The notes beneath the pieces were generated by a model. The model made no database searches. It was not told the DNA's origin and saw only the letters and a program-made list of their open reading frames with translations. Below, in pieces: positions 1-8,680 of a stretch of DNA of 32,607 nt (position 1 is the stretch's first letter; the number at the start of each line of letters is the position of its first letter). Where the stretch lies: positions 1 through 32,607 of the forward strand of contig JAGAIW010000133.1 of the NCBI GenBank assembly GCA_017626305.1, in the 5' to 3' direction. This DNA comes from Clostridia bacterium (GTDB taxonomy: Bacteria > Bacillota > Clostridia > Christensenellales > Borkfalkiaceae). The position numbers and the translations under genes were made by a program.

Positions 1-103
1 CTTTTACCACATTCAAAAGTAGTTATGTTAAAAAGGGGCATAATTATCCCTTTAAGGATAAAATACCGCTAATCTTTCACATTTAATTTTGTTGAGCATA
101 ATT

Positions 104-132
104 AGTATACCACATAAAAAAGCTTTTATCAA
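104..132 (-). promoter_or_regulatory. Leftward sigma-A-type promoter for a gene outside the window
   Basis: Reading leftward there is a -35 box TTGATA (127-132), a 17-bp spacer and a -10 box TATACT (104-109). It lies just past the terminator of the GH2 operon, so it most likely drives an unseen gene beyond position 1. The leader (1-103) holds a short inverted repeat TTATCC/GGATAA (44-49 and 56-61) that could be an operator or a small hairpin. No coding region is recognisable in 1-103. Confidence 0.6.
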
Positions 133-142
133 GTGTTTTTGC

Positions 143-180
143 GAAAAAAAACAAAAAACGCGCCGTCAAACGGCGCGTTT
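143..180 (-). terminator. Intrinsic terminator of the MFS-GH2 operon
   Basis: A perfect 10-bp GC-rich stem (156-165 pairing with 171-180, loop 166-170) is followed, reading leftward, by an almost unbroken T tract. It lies about 170 nt past the GH2 stop codon and is the first strong terminator for that operon. Confidence 0.85.
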
Positions 181-197
181 ATCATTATGGGCAAATC

Positions 198-332
198 GTC
201 ATTCTGACGCGAAAGCGGAAGAAAACCAACTCGTCCCCCAAACGTCATTCTGAACCCGAAGGGTGAAGAATCCCATGGAAGAGAACGCGGACTACGTATG
301 AAGGGATGTTTCACTACGCTGCGTATGACGTT
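198..332. repeat. Intergenic palindromic repeat element (dispersed-repeat-like)
   Basis: Two related segments begin CGTCATTCTGA (198 and 243) and each continues into a GAAGAA-type run. The second segment (241-332) has inverted ends: AACGTCAT at 241-248 matches ATGACGTT at 325-332, with a partly complementary interior (GAAGAATCCC against GGGATGTTTC). This layout resembles short dispersed palindromic repeats found between genes in many bacteria. No convincing protein is encoded. The family assignment rests on pattern memory and was not searched. Confidence 0.55.
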
Positions 333-348
333 AGGAAAAAAGCTACGT

Positions 349-2094
349 TTATTTCACCTTATTTGATTCGGCGGTGATTTTCGCGTTGATTGCCGCCATG
401 GTTTCGACGGGAATTTTGACGACCTTTCTATCGTAGGTCACAAGTCCGTTGATTTCTTCTTCGACGTCGGACACCTGCGTATAAATACAACCGCAAAGCC
501 CTTTGCTTATCAAGGGGAGTAGCTTTTCTAAATACAGCTTTTCCAAAGCCGCAACCAAGGTTTCCTGCGTTTGGAAGGTTTTATATCCAAATTCCTTTTC
601 CGTATCGAATACGTGATTTTCCGTTTTCATGGAATATCCGCCGAACTCACTCAACACCACGGGTCGTTCGTCCTTAGGAACTTTTAATGGCGTGTAGTAG
701 GTGTGCAGGCTCTTCAAATCCGTTTTTCCCACGCCCTGATCGTGCCAACCGCTGACGCTGTCGATAATGCGCGTGGGGTCTTGCGCGCGGATATACGCCG
801 TCCATTTTGCCGAATCGAACTGTCCCCAGCCTTCGTTGAAAGGGACCCACACGCCGATACACGTACAATTATATAACTGCGTAAGCGTTTCGTCCACCGC
901 TTTGGCAAATTCCGCTCTGCCGTATTCGTTTTCACGGGCAAAGTATTTATAATCGTCGTCCTTGTGGTGAAAGCCCAAAAACGGAAACGCCGCTACGTGC
1001 GTGAACTTATATTCCCCGCCGCCGTTGACGAAGTCCTGCCAAACGACGATACCCAGCCTATCACAATGATAATACCAACGCATAGGCTCTATTTTTATAT
1101 GCATGCGCAGGGTGTTAAAGCCCATATTTTTCACGAGCGTCAGTTCGTCGATAATCGCCTGTTCGCAAGGATAGGTGAGCATACCGTCCGACCAGTAGCC
1201 CTGATCGAGCACGCCGTTGAAAAAGTAAGGCTTACCGTTCAGCGTCAAGCGCGCGACGCCCTTTTCGTCCGTGGTTTGCCCAAACGAACGCACGCCGAAA
1301 TAACCGTGCACCCTATCGCCGCTTATAGACGAAATCACGCAATCGTACAGCTTGGGATTTTCGGGCGACCAAAGCTCGAAATCCAAAGTCAGCGTTACGC
1401 TGCCCGTAAACGTTACCTTAGCAAGCGATTTTTCCCCGTCGAACACGGCAAGGGTAAGCTCTTCTCCAAAGCAATCGGCGCAAACGGTTACCGAGCGTTC
1501 TTCGGCGCTTGTCGTAATCCGCAAATCGCGGATATGTTTTTTAGGCATACTCTCTATCCACACCGTTTGCCAAATACCGCTTTGGGGAGTGTACCAAATG
1601 CCGCCGCGCTTGTCGTTTTGTTTGCCGCGCGCGCCGTGGTTTCTCGTGCCTTCGTCTTCGACAACGACGGTGATTTCATTCTCGCCAAGCGCAAAAAACG
1701 GCGTACCGTCTATGCAAAACGCGGTAAATCCGCCTTGGTGTCCGCCTGCCTTTTGCCCGTTGATAAACACTTCGCAGCTATGATCCACCGCGCCGAAACG
1801 GAGCAGCGTTTTTCCTAGCAACAGGCTTTTATCAAGCGTTACCTTACGCGAATACACAAGCTTTTCTCCTGCGTGTAAAACGAACGCGTTTTCTTCGTCC
1901 TTGGTAACGCCCGAAAGCAGCGTTTCGGGGGAAAACGGCACGGTGATTTTGCCTTGATTGCATTTATTTTCGCCGTGGAGCTTATAAAAATCCCATTCGC
2001 CGTTTAAGCAAAGCCAGCTATCCCTGCGCTCTTGGGGCAGGGGGTGTTCGCTATGGGGGATTTCCCCGATAGAATAGTTTGTTCTCAGTAACAT
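349..2094 (-). CDS. Glycoside hydrolase family 2 protein (beta-galactosidase/beta-glucuronidase-like)
   Basis: This 581-residue protein has the usual GH2 order: an N-terminal sugar-binding beta-sandwich (about 20-190), an Ig-like domain (about 190-275) and a TIM-barrel catalytic domain (about 280-575). The acid/base is probably Glu421 in the PFNEGWG motif and the nucleophile Glu483 in VLSEFGGY. No signal peptide is seen, so it should act in the cytoplasm on an exo-linked beta-glycoside. The sugar released (galactose, glucuronate or mannose) cannot be told from the sequence. Its start lies 3 nt after the stop of the MFS gene, so the two form one transcript and the transporter probably supplies the substrate. 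It is compact for GH2 and lacks the extra C-terminal domains of LacZ. Confidence 0.9.
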   Translation of the reverse strand: MLLRTNYSIGEIPHSEHPLPQERRDSWLCLNGEWDFYKLHGENKCNQGKITVPFSPETLLSGVTKDEENAFVLHAGEKLVYSRKVTLDKSLLLGKTLLRFGAVDHSCEVFINGQKAGGHQGGFTAFCIDGTPFFALGENEITVVVEDEGTRNHGARGKQNDKRGGIWYTPQSGIWQTVWIESMPKKHIRDLRITTSAEERSVTVCADCFGEELTLAVFDGEKSLAKVTFTGSVTLTLDFELWSPENPKLYDCVISSISGDRVHGYFGVRSFGQTTDEKGVARLTLNGKPYFFNGVLDQGYWSDGMLTYPCEQAIIDELTLVKNMGFNTLRMHIKIEPMRWYYHCDRLGIVVWQDFVNGGGEYKFTHVAAFPFLGFHHKDDDYKYFARENEYGRAEFAKAVDETLTQLYNCTCIGVWVPFNEGWGQFDSAKWTAYIRAQDPTRIIDSVSGWHDQGVGKTDLKSLHTYYTPLKVPKDERPVVLSEFGGYSMKTENHVFDTEKEFGYKTFQTQETLVAALEKLYLEKLLPLISKGLCGCIYTQVSDVEEEINGLVTYDRKVVKIPVETMAAINAKITAESNKVK

Positions 2095-2097
2095 GTT

Positions 2098-3435
2098 TTA
2101 CTCCTTGTTTTCGTTTTCTTTCGCCCGTTTTGCCGCTTTGGTCAAAAGGGGAATGAGCGCAAACATCAGCGCGGCGACGATAGCGCCTGCCAAGAAAATT
2201 TCGGGCGCAGGGATATATTGCGTCGTCATGGCGTCCGCGCCTGCGTTTTCCAAAGGAATGTTGCGCATACGGTTAATGGCGTTGCCCAGCATGGGTCCAA
2301 CCAGCATGGGGATAAGTACGCTGAAAATCATACGCACCCCTTGCAGCTTGCCTGCGTCCCGTTCGGGGGTGTAATCCCGCACCAGCGCGCCGCAAAGCGC
2401 GGAAACGAAGATATAGCCCGTAATCATGATAAATCCTGCTACGCCGAAGGTGAGAAGGGTGGTGATTTTGTCTTCAAAGTGCATGAAATACATACCCAAA
2501 AGCCCTACCGCCATAATGCCTGCGGCTATGTATAAAACCTTGGTTTTATCCAGCTTATCGCAAACGCCGCCAAGGATAATGTTAATCACCGCGCCGACGA
2601 CGATAGCCAGTCCGAATACGATACTGTATTCCACTACGCTGAACGATAAGAAGGTTTTCATATAAATGATAAGATAGGGCATGAAAATTTGACAAGCCAC
2701 GCCGTAAACGCCCATGATACAAAGGGAGAGATACAGCGGTTTGTTTTGCTTAACGACGGACGGCTTAAAGCCGTAGAAAATATCCTTTAAAGTGCCTTTC
2801 TTTTCCAAAGCGGGGCTGTCTTGAATGAAGAAAATCCCCACCGCGCCGCACACGGAAATGACGACGCCTAAGCCCAAAAACAGCCATTGATAGCCGATTG
2901 TTTCCACCAAAATCCCAAAGCCGCCGGCGACGATAAGCATGGCGAATAAGGGGAGCACGGAAAGTACGCCTTCCACTTTGCCGCGATAGCTTTCTTCGGT
3001 GTTGTCCGTCACCCAAGCGTTAAAAGCCGCGTCGTTCGCGGTCGAGCCGAACACCGTCATAACGCAATCGCCCACGATAACGGCAACGAGCGTTAGCGTA
3101 ATCGCCGTCGTCGTATCGGTAGAGAAAATCGCCTTGGCGGTATCCACCGACAAAAACCCGAACAGACCCACGGTAAAACCCCAAATAAGGTAGCCGTAGG
3201 AAATAAACCGCCGCCTGTTTCCCAGCTTATCCGACAGCGTTCCCGCCACCAAAGTGGTTACCGTAGCGGTAATGCCCGAAAGCTGTACCATTAGGGTAAT
3301 AGCGTCCAAATCGGGCGCAACCGTGTCGAACACGAACAGGTTGAAATACATATTTTCCACCGACCACGCAATTTGACCGATTAAGCCGAACAAAACGAGT
3401 ATCGCCCAGTTTTGTTTGGAAAAAACCTTTTGCAT
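2098..3435 (-). CDS. MFS transporter, probably for a small glycoside or sugar
   Basis: A 445-residue, very hydrophobic protein with about 12 predicted membrane segments. An MFS motif-A-like loop, GTLSDKLGNRRRF, lies between segments 2 and 3 near residue 65, and a charged central loop separates the two six-helix halves. It is an inner-membrane secondary transporter. The substrate is not readable, but co-transcription with a cytoplasmic GH2 enzyme suggests a disaccharide or glycoside. The start is supported by AAGGAG about 11 nt upstream. It is the first gene of the operon and has a -10 box upstream. Confidence 0.85.
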   Translation of the reverse strand: MQKVFSKQNWAILVLFGLIGQIAWSVENMYFNLFVFDTVAPDLDAITLMVQLSGITATVTTLVAGTLSDKLGNRRRFISYGYLIWGFTVGLFGFLSVDTAKAIFSTDTTTAITLTLVAVIVGDCVMTVFGSTANDAAFNAWVTDNTEESYRGKVEGVLSVLPLFAMLIVAGGFGILVETIGYQWLFLGLGVVISVCGAVGIFFIQDSPALEKKGTLKDIFYGFKPSVVKQNKPLYLSLCIMGVYGVACQIFMPYLIIYMKTFLSFSVVEYSIVFGLAIVVGAVINIILGGVCDKLDKTKVLYIAAGIMAVGLLGMYFMHFEDKITTLLTFGVAGFIMITGYIFVSALCGALVRDYTPERDAGKLQGVRMIFSVLIPMLVGPMLGNAINRMRNIPLENAGADAMTTQYIPAPEIFLAGAIVAALMFALIPLLTKAAKRAKENENKE

Positions 3436-3467
3436 ATCAAAAAAAACTCCTTATCGTTGATAGAAAT

Positions 3468-3473
3468 ATTATA
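3468..3473 (-). promoter_or_regulatory. Probable -10 box of the MFS-GH2 operon
   Basis: TATAAT is read leftward, about 33 nt before the MFS start codon and ahead of its AAGGAG site. No good -35 box is present at the expected spacing (nearest TATACA), so the promoter is either weak or activator-dependent. Confidence 0.5.
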
Positions 3474-3500
3474 CCACAAAAATTTCGGCTTGTATAGTGG

Positions 3501-3537
3501 AAAATAAAAAATTCCCGTTAAAATCAACGGGAATTTT
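3501..3537 (-). terminator. Intrinsic terminator of glyQS
   Basis: A 12-bp stem (3508-3519 pairing with 3526-3537, loop AAATC-like) is followed leftward by TTTTTATTTT-type sequence. It lies about 20 nt after the glyQS stop codon and before the promoter of the MFS operon. Confidence 0.85.
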
Positions 3538-3558
3538 CATAAAGGTAGGTGATTTTAC

Positions 3559-4959
3559 TTAGAATTCTAACTTTTCTTCAATATACTTGATTGCGTCTTC
3601 GACGGAAACACGGATTTGTTCCATGCTATCTCTATCGCGCACGGTAACCGTGCCGTCTTCTAAGGTCTGGAAGTCTACGGTCAAGCAGAACGGCGTACCG
3701 ATTTCGTCTTGACGGCGATAGCGCTTGCCGATAGAACCCGTAATATCGTAGGTGGAAGAGAATTTTTTCGCCATTTTCGCGTAAATCTCGTCCGCTTTTT
3801 CAGAAAGGTTCTTTTGCAGGGGAAGAACGGCGCACTTATACGGCGCAAGCGCAGGGTGCAAACGAAGTACCGTACGGATATCGTTCTTTTCTGCGTCAAC
3901 CACTTCTTCGTCGTACGCGTCGGTTAAGAAAGCAAGCACCACTCTGTCCGCGCCAAGCGACGGTTCTACTACGTAGGGCACGTATCTTTCGTTTGTAACA
4001 GGGTCAAGATAATCGATAGGCTTACCACATTCCTTGGCGTGTTGGGTCAAGTCGTAATCCGTTCTGTCCGCAATACCCCAAAGCTCGCCCCAACCGAACG
4101 CAAAGTTATATTCAAAGTCGGTGGTTGCCTTGGAATAGAAACAAAGTTCTTCGGGAGAATGGTCGCGAAGGTGCAAATTTTCTTCCTTCATGCCAAGGGA
4201 AAGCAACCAGTTTTTGCAGAAGTCCTTCCAGTAGGCAAACCATTCCAAATCCGTGCCGGGCTTGCAAAAGAATTCCAGTTCCATTTGTTCAAATTCACGG
4301 GTACGGAAGGTGAAGTTGCCGGGGGTAATTTCGTTACGGAAGGATTTACCCACCTGCGCGATACCGAAGGGCACGCGCATACGCGTAGAACGCTGTACGT
4401 TGGCGAAGTTGACGAAAATCCCTTGCGCCGTTTCGGGACGAAGATATACCGTGTTTGCGCTGTCTTCCGTAACCCCTTGGAAGGTTTTGAACATTAAGTT
4501 GAACTTACGGATAGACGTGAAGTCGGAATTGCCGCAAACGGGACAAACGATTTTATGCTCGGTAATAAACGTTTCCAAAGCGTCGTTGTCCATGCTTTCC
4601 ACCTTAACGTCCAAGCCTTTTTTCGCTACGTACGCTTCGACGAGATTATCCGCGCGGTGTCTTGCTTTACAGCTTTTGCAGTCCATAAGGGGGTCGGAAA
4701 AGCCGCCAAGGTGACCCGACGCTTTCCACGTACGGGTATTCATTAAGATGGCGCAATCCACGCCCGTGTTGTACGGATTTTCCTGTACGAACTTTTTCCA
4801 CCAAGCTTTCTTTACGTTGTTTTTCAGTTCTACGCCCAAAGGACCGTAATCCCACGTGTTGGCAAGACCGCCGTAAATTTCGCTGCCGGGGAAGATAAAG
4901 CCCCTGTTCTTGCAAAGGGATACCAGCTTTTCCATGGTTACCGCTCTTTTTTCTGCCAT
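3559..4959 (-). CDS. glyQS: Glycine--tRNA ligase, single-subunit (alpha2) class II type
   Basis: Charges tRNA-Gly with glycine in the cytoplasm. The 466-residue protein matches the homodimeric archaeal/eukaryal-like bacterial form rather than the alpha2beta2 GlyQ/GlyS form. Class II motif 2 is visible around FRNEI (207-211) with the loop Arg near 220, and motif 3 is at GADR (336-339). The insertion holds two CxxC pairs (94/97 and 139/142), consistent with a zinc ribbon. The C-terminal anticodon-binding domain spans about 370-466. Length is normal for the family. The start is set by AAGGAGT at 4967-4973. It is a single gene with its own promoter and terminator, and no T-box leader is visible. 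Confidence 0.97.
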   Translation of the reverse strand: MAEKRAVTMEKLVSLCKNRGFIFPGSEIYGGLANTWDYGPLGVELKNNVKKAWWKKFVQENPYNTGVDCAILMNTRTWKASGHLGGFSDPLMDCKSCKARHRADNLVEAYVAKKGLDVKVESMDNDALETFITEHKIVCPVCGNSDFTSIRKFNLMFKTFQGVTEDSANTVYLRPETAQGIFVNFANVQRSTRMRVPFGIAQVGKSFRNEITPGNFTFRTREFEQMELEFFCKPGTDLEWFAYWKDFCKNWLLSLGMKEENLHLRDHSPEELCFYSKATTDFEYNFAFGWGELWGIADRTDYDLTQHAKECGKPIDYLDPVTNERYVPYVVEPSLGADRVVLAFLTDAYDEEVVDAEKNDIRTVLRLHPALAPYKCAVLPLQKNLSEKADEIYAKMAKKFSSTYDITGSIGKRYRRQDEIGTPFCLTVDFQTLEDGTVTVRDRDSMEQIRVSVEDAIKYIEEKLEF

Positions 4960-4998
4960 AAAAGTAACTCCTTGTTATTAACGTTTCGTATTTTGAAT

Positions 4999-5028
4999 AT
5001 TATACAATGTTTTTCCGTGATAAGTCAA
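4999..5028 (-). promoter_or_regulatory. Promoter of glyQS
   Basis: Read leftward: -35 TTGACT (5023-5028), an 18-bp spacer and -10 TATAAT (4999-5004), about 40 nt before the glyQS start codon. The leader is too short for a T-box. Confidence 0.8.
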
Positions 5029-5129
5029 ATCATTGTACCCGATTTTTGTAAAATTTCCTGAAAACACGGCGAATTTTATTTTTAATAAAAAATTTTTTAC
5101 ACTTTTTTGCAAAAACAGAGATTTTCTTA

Positions 5130-5158
5130 TTTTCATTTACGAAAATATGTGCTATAAT
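5130..5158 (+). promoter_or_regulatory. Promoter of fhs
   Basis: A consensus -10 TATAAT lies at 5153-5158. The -35 region at 17-bp spacing is a poor TTTTCA (5130-5135). A TGTG just upstream of the -10 may act as an extended -10. The fhs ribosome binding site is at 5182-5187. Confidence 0.6.
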
Positions 5159-5193
5159 AAAATGAACGATAATTTGTACGCGGAGAGAAAGAT

Positions 5194-6849
5194 ATGCTTT
5201 CAGATATCGAAATTGCGGAAAGCGCGCAGCTTTCAGACATTAGAGAAGTAGCCAAAACGCTTGGTTTAACCGAAAACGAGTTGGAATTGTACGGCAAGTA
5301 CAAGGCGAAAATTGCCCTGCCGAAAAACGCGCGGCGTAAAGCCAAGCTCGTTTTGGTAACGGCGATTAACCCCACTTCTTCGGGGGAAGGAAAAACCACC
5401 GTTTCTATCGGGCTTGCCGACGGACTTTCCAAAATCGGCAAAAAGGCTTGCCTTGCCTTGCGTGAACCGTCCTTAGGTCCAGTCTTTGGTATCAAAGGCG
5501 GCGCGGCGGGCGGCGGGTACGCCCAAGTCGTGCCTATGGCGGATATCAATTTGCATTTCACGGGCGATTTGCACGCCATTACGGCGGCAAACAACCTGCT
5601 TTGCGCGCTGATGGATAATCATATTTTCCGCGGTAACGCCTTAAATATCGACGTGAACAATATCTATTTCCACCGTTGTATGGATATGAACGAACGGCAG
5701 CTTATCAACGTCACGATCGGCGGTAAGGGTCGCGGCGTCGAAAGAGAAGACCATTTCGACATTACGGCGGCAAGCGAGATTATGGCGGTGCTGTGCTTGG
5801 CTACCGATATCGACGATTTGAAAAAACGTTTAGGCAATATTATCGTCGGCTTGAATACGGACGGGGATTTCGTCCGCGCGAAGGATATTCCCGGGGCGGT
5901 AGGGTCTATGGCGGTGCTTTTAAAGGACGCCATGAAACCCAACCTTGTGCAAACGTTAGAACACACTCCCGCGATTATTCACGGCGGTCCGTTTGCAAAT
6001 ATTGCGCACGGCTGTAATAGCGTTCAAGCAACCTACGCGGCTATGAGCCTTGCCGATTACGCGGTAACCGAAGCGGGCTTTGGCGCGGATCTTGGCGCGG
6101 AAAAATTCTTGGATACCAAATGCCGCGCGGCGAATATCGAGCCCGATTGCGTGGTAATCGTCGCTACCGTTAAGGCGTTAAAGCTCCACGGCGGCGCGGC
6201 GAAAGAAAATCTTTCCGCGGAAGATTTGACGGCTCTTGAAAAGGGCATGCCGAATTTATTAAAGCATATCGAAAACATCAAAAACGTATACAAAAAACCC
6301 GTCGTCGTAGCCATGAACCGCTTTTTCACCGATACGCAAGCCGAAACGGATTTGGTTATCGACACCGTGCAAAAAGCAGGGTCGGTTGCGGTATTCACCG
6401 ACGTATTCTTAAAGGGTGGCGAAGGCGGCAAAGAGCTTGCTAAGGAAGTCGTCAAGGCTTGCGATATTCCGTCTACGTTAGAACACCCGTATGCTTTGGA
6501 AGAAAGCGTTTGTCAAAAAATCGAAAACGTAGCGACGAAAATTTACGGTGCGGACGGCGTGGATTTCACGCAAGAAGCGCTGGATAAAATCCAAATTATC
6601 GAAGAAAAGGGCTGTGGCAATTTGCCCGTGATTATTGCAAAAACGCAATATTCCCTTTCGGATAACGCCGAGCTTTTGGGTCGTCCCCAAGGGTTTAGAA
6701 TTTGCGTGCGCGATATCGTCTTAAAGGGCGGCGCAGGATTTATCGTCGCGATTGCGGGTAAAATCATGTTGATGCCGGGTCTTGGCGCGCACCCCGCTGC
6801 GGAGAAGATAGACCTTCTTTCGGACGGCACTATCATCGGCTTATCCTAA
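5194..6849 (+). CDS. fhs: Formate--tetrahydrofolate ligase
   Basis: Makes 10-formyl-tetrahydrofolate from formate, THF and ATP in the cytoplasm, feeding one-carbon metabolism (and the Wood-Ljungdahl methyl branch in acetogens). The 551-residue length is typical. The nucleotide-binding segment PTSSGEGKTT is at 60-69, followed by the diagnostic REPSLGPVFGIKGGAAGGG stretch at 90-108 and a conserved C-terminal GLGAHPAAEKID segment. The start is supported by GGAGAG at 5182-5187. It is flanked by glyQS (divergent) and glnS. No other folate-pathway gene lies next to it, so it does not by itself show acetogenesis. Confidence 0.97.
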   Translation: MLSDIEIAESAQLSDIREVAKTLGLTENELELYGKYKAKIALPKNARRKAKLVLVTAINPTSSGEGKTTVSIGLADGLSKIGKKACLALREPSLGPVFGIKGGAAGGGYAQVVPMADINLHFTGDLHAITAANNLLCALMDNHIFRGNALNIDVNNIYFHRCMDMNERQLINVTIGGKGRGVEREDHFDITAASEIMAVLCLATDIDDLKKRLGNIIVGLNTDGDFVRAKDIPGAVGSMAVLLKDAMKPNLVQTLEHTPAIIHGGPFANIAHGCNSVQATYAAMSLADYAVTEAGFGADLGAEKFLDTKCRAANIEPDCVVIVATVKALKLHGGAAKENLSAEDLTALEKGMPNLLKHIENIKNVYKKPVVVAMNRFFTDTQAETDLVIDTVQKAGSVAVFTDVFLKGGEGGKELAKEVVKACDIPSTLEHPYALEESVCQKIENVATKIYGADGVDFTQEALDKIQIIEEKGCGNLPVIIAKTQYSLSDNAELLGRPQGFRICVRDIVLKGGAGFIVAIAGKIMLMPGLGAHPAAEKIDLLSDGTIIGLS

Positions 6850-6854
6850 AAAAC

Positions 6855-6960
6855 GAATTATATACTTCGCAATACTGCGTCGAAGATGTGCTTTTCTTGC
6901 TCACGTACGTCTATGTACGCTCACGGCGAAAATACTCCTTTCCCTTGATTTACTCGTATC
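6855..6960. repeat. Intergenic segment with repeat-like hairpin between fhs and glnS
   Basis: The 184-nt gap holds a non-coding stretch with a small stem CGTAC/GTACG (6904-6908 with 6915-6919) inside two near-copies of GCTCACGTACG. The wording resembles a dispersed intergenic repeat, but this window has only one copy. No clear rho-independent terminator for fhs is seen. A TATAAA at 7004-7009 may be the glnS -10 box, with no recognisable -35. Confidence 0.3.
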
Positions 6961-7033
6961 TAATCCGTTTTTCTCCTTTCAAACGGGCAACGTTTAATTC
7001 TACTATAAAAATTCATTCATAAAAGAGAACGAT

Positions 7034-8668
7034 ATGAAAACCATTGAAGCAACGAATTTCATTGAACAAATCATCAACGACGACATTGAAAACGGCAAAA
7101 TTACAGCCGTTCAAACGCGTTTCCCGCCCGAACCCAACGGCTATTTGCATATCGGGCACGTAAAGAGTATGCTCGTCAACTTCGGCACGGCGAAAAAGTA
7201 CGGCGGCAAGTGCAATCTCTTTTTCGACGACACCAACCCGTCTAAGGAAAAGACGGAATTTGTCGACGCTATCCGTAAAGATATTGCGTGGGTGGGCTAC
7301 GAATGGGCAAAGGAAGTGTATGCCTCCGACTTTTTCGATATCATTTACGAATACGCGGAAAAGCTGATTACAGACGGCAAAGCCTTCGTTTGCGATTTAT
7401 CGCCCGAAGAAATCAGCGCTACGCGCGGCACGCTTACCCAAGCAGGGCAGGAAAGCCCGTACAGAAACCGCAGCGTAGAAGAAAACTTGACGCTTTTTAG
7501 AGAAATGAAAGCGGGAAAATACCCCGACGGCAGCAAATGTCTGCGCGCGAAAATCGATATGGCGTCGCCGAATATGAACATGCGCGACCCCGTTATTTAC
7601 CGCATTTTGCGCTGTACGCACCACCGCACGGGGGATAAATGGTGTATCTATCCCATGTACGACTACGCGCACCCCATTTGCGATTATCTCCAAGGCGTAA
7701 CGCACTCGCTTTGCACCTTGGAATTTGAAGATCACCGTCCTTTGTACGACTGGGTAGGGATTAACCTTGGTTTTGAACCCAAACCCAGACAAATCGAATT
7801 TGCCCGTTTGGCGGTTACCAACATGGTTATGTCCAAGCGCTACTTGAAACGTTTGGTGGAAGAAGGCCACGTGCACGGCTGGGACGATCCCCGTATGCCG
7901 ACGGTGACGGGCTTGCGCAATCGCGGTGTGCCCCCCGAAGCGTTGCTTGATTTTTGCACCAAAATCGGTATCGTAAAAGCCAACTCCGAATGTCAGCTTT
8001 CTTATTTAGAAGCGTGTATTCGCGACAATCTCAACGAAAATGCCGAACGCTCTATGGCTGTGCTCGACCCGTTGAAGGTTACCATCACCAACTACCAAGG
8101 GGAAGAAGAATTAGAAACGGCTTTGCATCCCTTAAAGCCTGAACTTGGCGTAAGAAAGCTGTCCTTTTCTTCCGTGGTATATATCGACAGAGCGGACTTC
8201 GCACTCGTACCGCCCCCGAAATATCAGCGCTTAAAGCCCGACGGCTACGTGCGTTTGAAAAACGCCTATATCATTCATTGTGACGAAGTTATCGTAGACG
8301 ATAACGGGGAAGTGCAAGAGCTCAAATGCTCGTACGTACCCGAAAGCCGTTCGTCTAACGATACCAGCGGTATCAAGGTAAAAGGCACGATACAATGGGT
8401 TGACGGTAAGACGGGTGTGGACGCGGAAATTCGCCGCTACGGTACGCTGTTGAAAGACGCGGAATACGCAGGACAGGACTTTGGCGAAAGAATGAACACC
8501 GAAAGCGAGCATATTTTCTACGGCAAAGCTGAACCGTATTTGGCGCAAGCGGAAGAAAACAAGCCCTTCCAGCTCATGCGCGTGGGATATTATAAAAAAT
8601 GTACGGACGAAAACGGAAAGCTCGTGCTTTCGGAAATCGTATCTTTGAAAGATAACTTTAATAAATAA
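7034..8668 (+). CDS. glnS: Glutamine--tRNA ligase
   Basis: Charges tRNA-Gln with glutamine directly. It is a class I synthetase of 544 residues, close to the usual length for GlnRS. The HIGH signature lies within PNGYLHIGH (34-42) and the KMSKS-like loop reads VMSKR (265-269), the form usual for GlnRS/GluRS relatives. The DDTNP segment (about 65-69) and the C-terminal beta-barrel anticodon domain (about 340-544) fit GlnRS rather than bacterial GluRS. The ribosome binding site is weak (AAGAG about 8 nt before ATG). The stop codon overlaps the ribosome binding site of the next gene, so the two are probably co-transcribed. Confidence 0.95.
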   Translation: MKTIEATNFIEQIINDDIENGKITAVQTRFPPEPNGYLHIGHVKSMLVNFGTAKKYGGKCNLFFDDTNPSKEKTEFVDAIRKDIAWVGYEWAKEVYASDFFDIIYEYAEKLITDGKAFVCDLSPEEISATRGTLTQAGQESPYRNRSVEENLTLFREMKAGKYPDGSKCLRAKIDMASPNMNMRDPVIYRILRCTHHRTGDKWCIYPMYDYAHPICDYLQGVTHSLCTLEFEDHRPLYDWVGINLGFEPKPRQIEFARLAVTNMVMSKRYLKRLVEEGHVHGWDDPRMPTVTGLRNRGVPPEALLDFCTKIGIVKANSECQLSYLEACIRDNLNENAERSMAVLDPLKVTITNYQGEEELETALHPLKPELGVRKLSFSSVVYIDRADFALVPPPKYQRLKPDGYVRLKNAYIIHCDEVIVDDNGEVQELKCSYVPESRSSNDTSGIKVKGTIQWVDGKTGVDAEIRRYGTLLKDAEYAGQDFGERMNTESEHIFYGKAEPYLAQAEENKPFQLMRVGYYKKCTDENGKLVLSEIVSLKDNFNK

Positions 8669-8680
8669 GGAGAGATAAGG

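Noticed and set aside
129-314. Leftward 61-codon open frame in the first intergenic region
   Set aside because: It runs through the terminator hairpin and the palindromic repeat and has no ribosome binding site.
964-1818. Long rightward open frame opposite the GH2 gene
   Set aside because: It is an antisense shadow of a gene with clear catalytic motifs, with basic, unstructured-looking translation.
4960-5193. T-box or other riboswitch ahead of glyQS or fhs
   Set aside because: The glyQS leader is only about 40 nt after the -10 box and no specifier or antiterminator elements are visible; the fhs leader is equally short.
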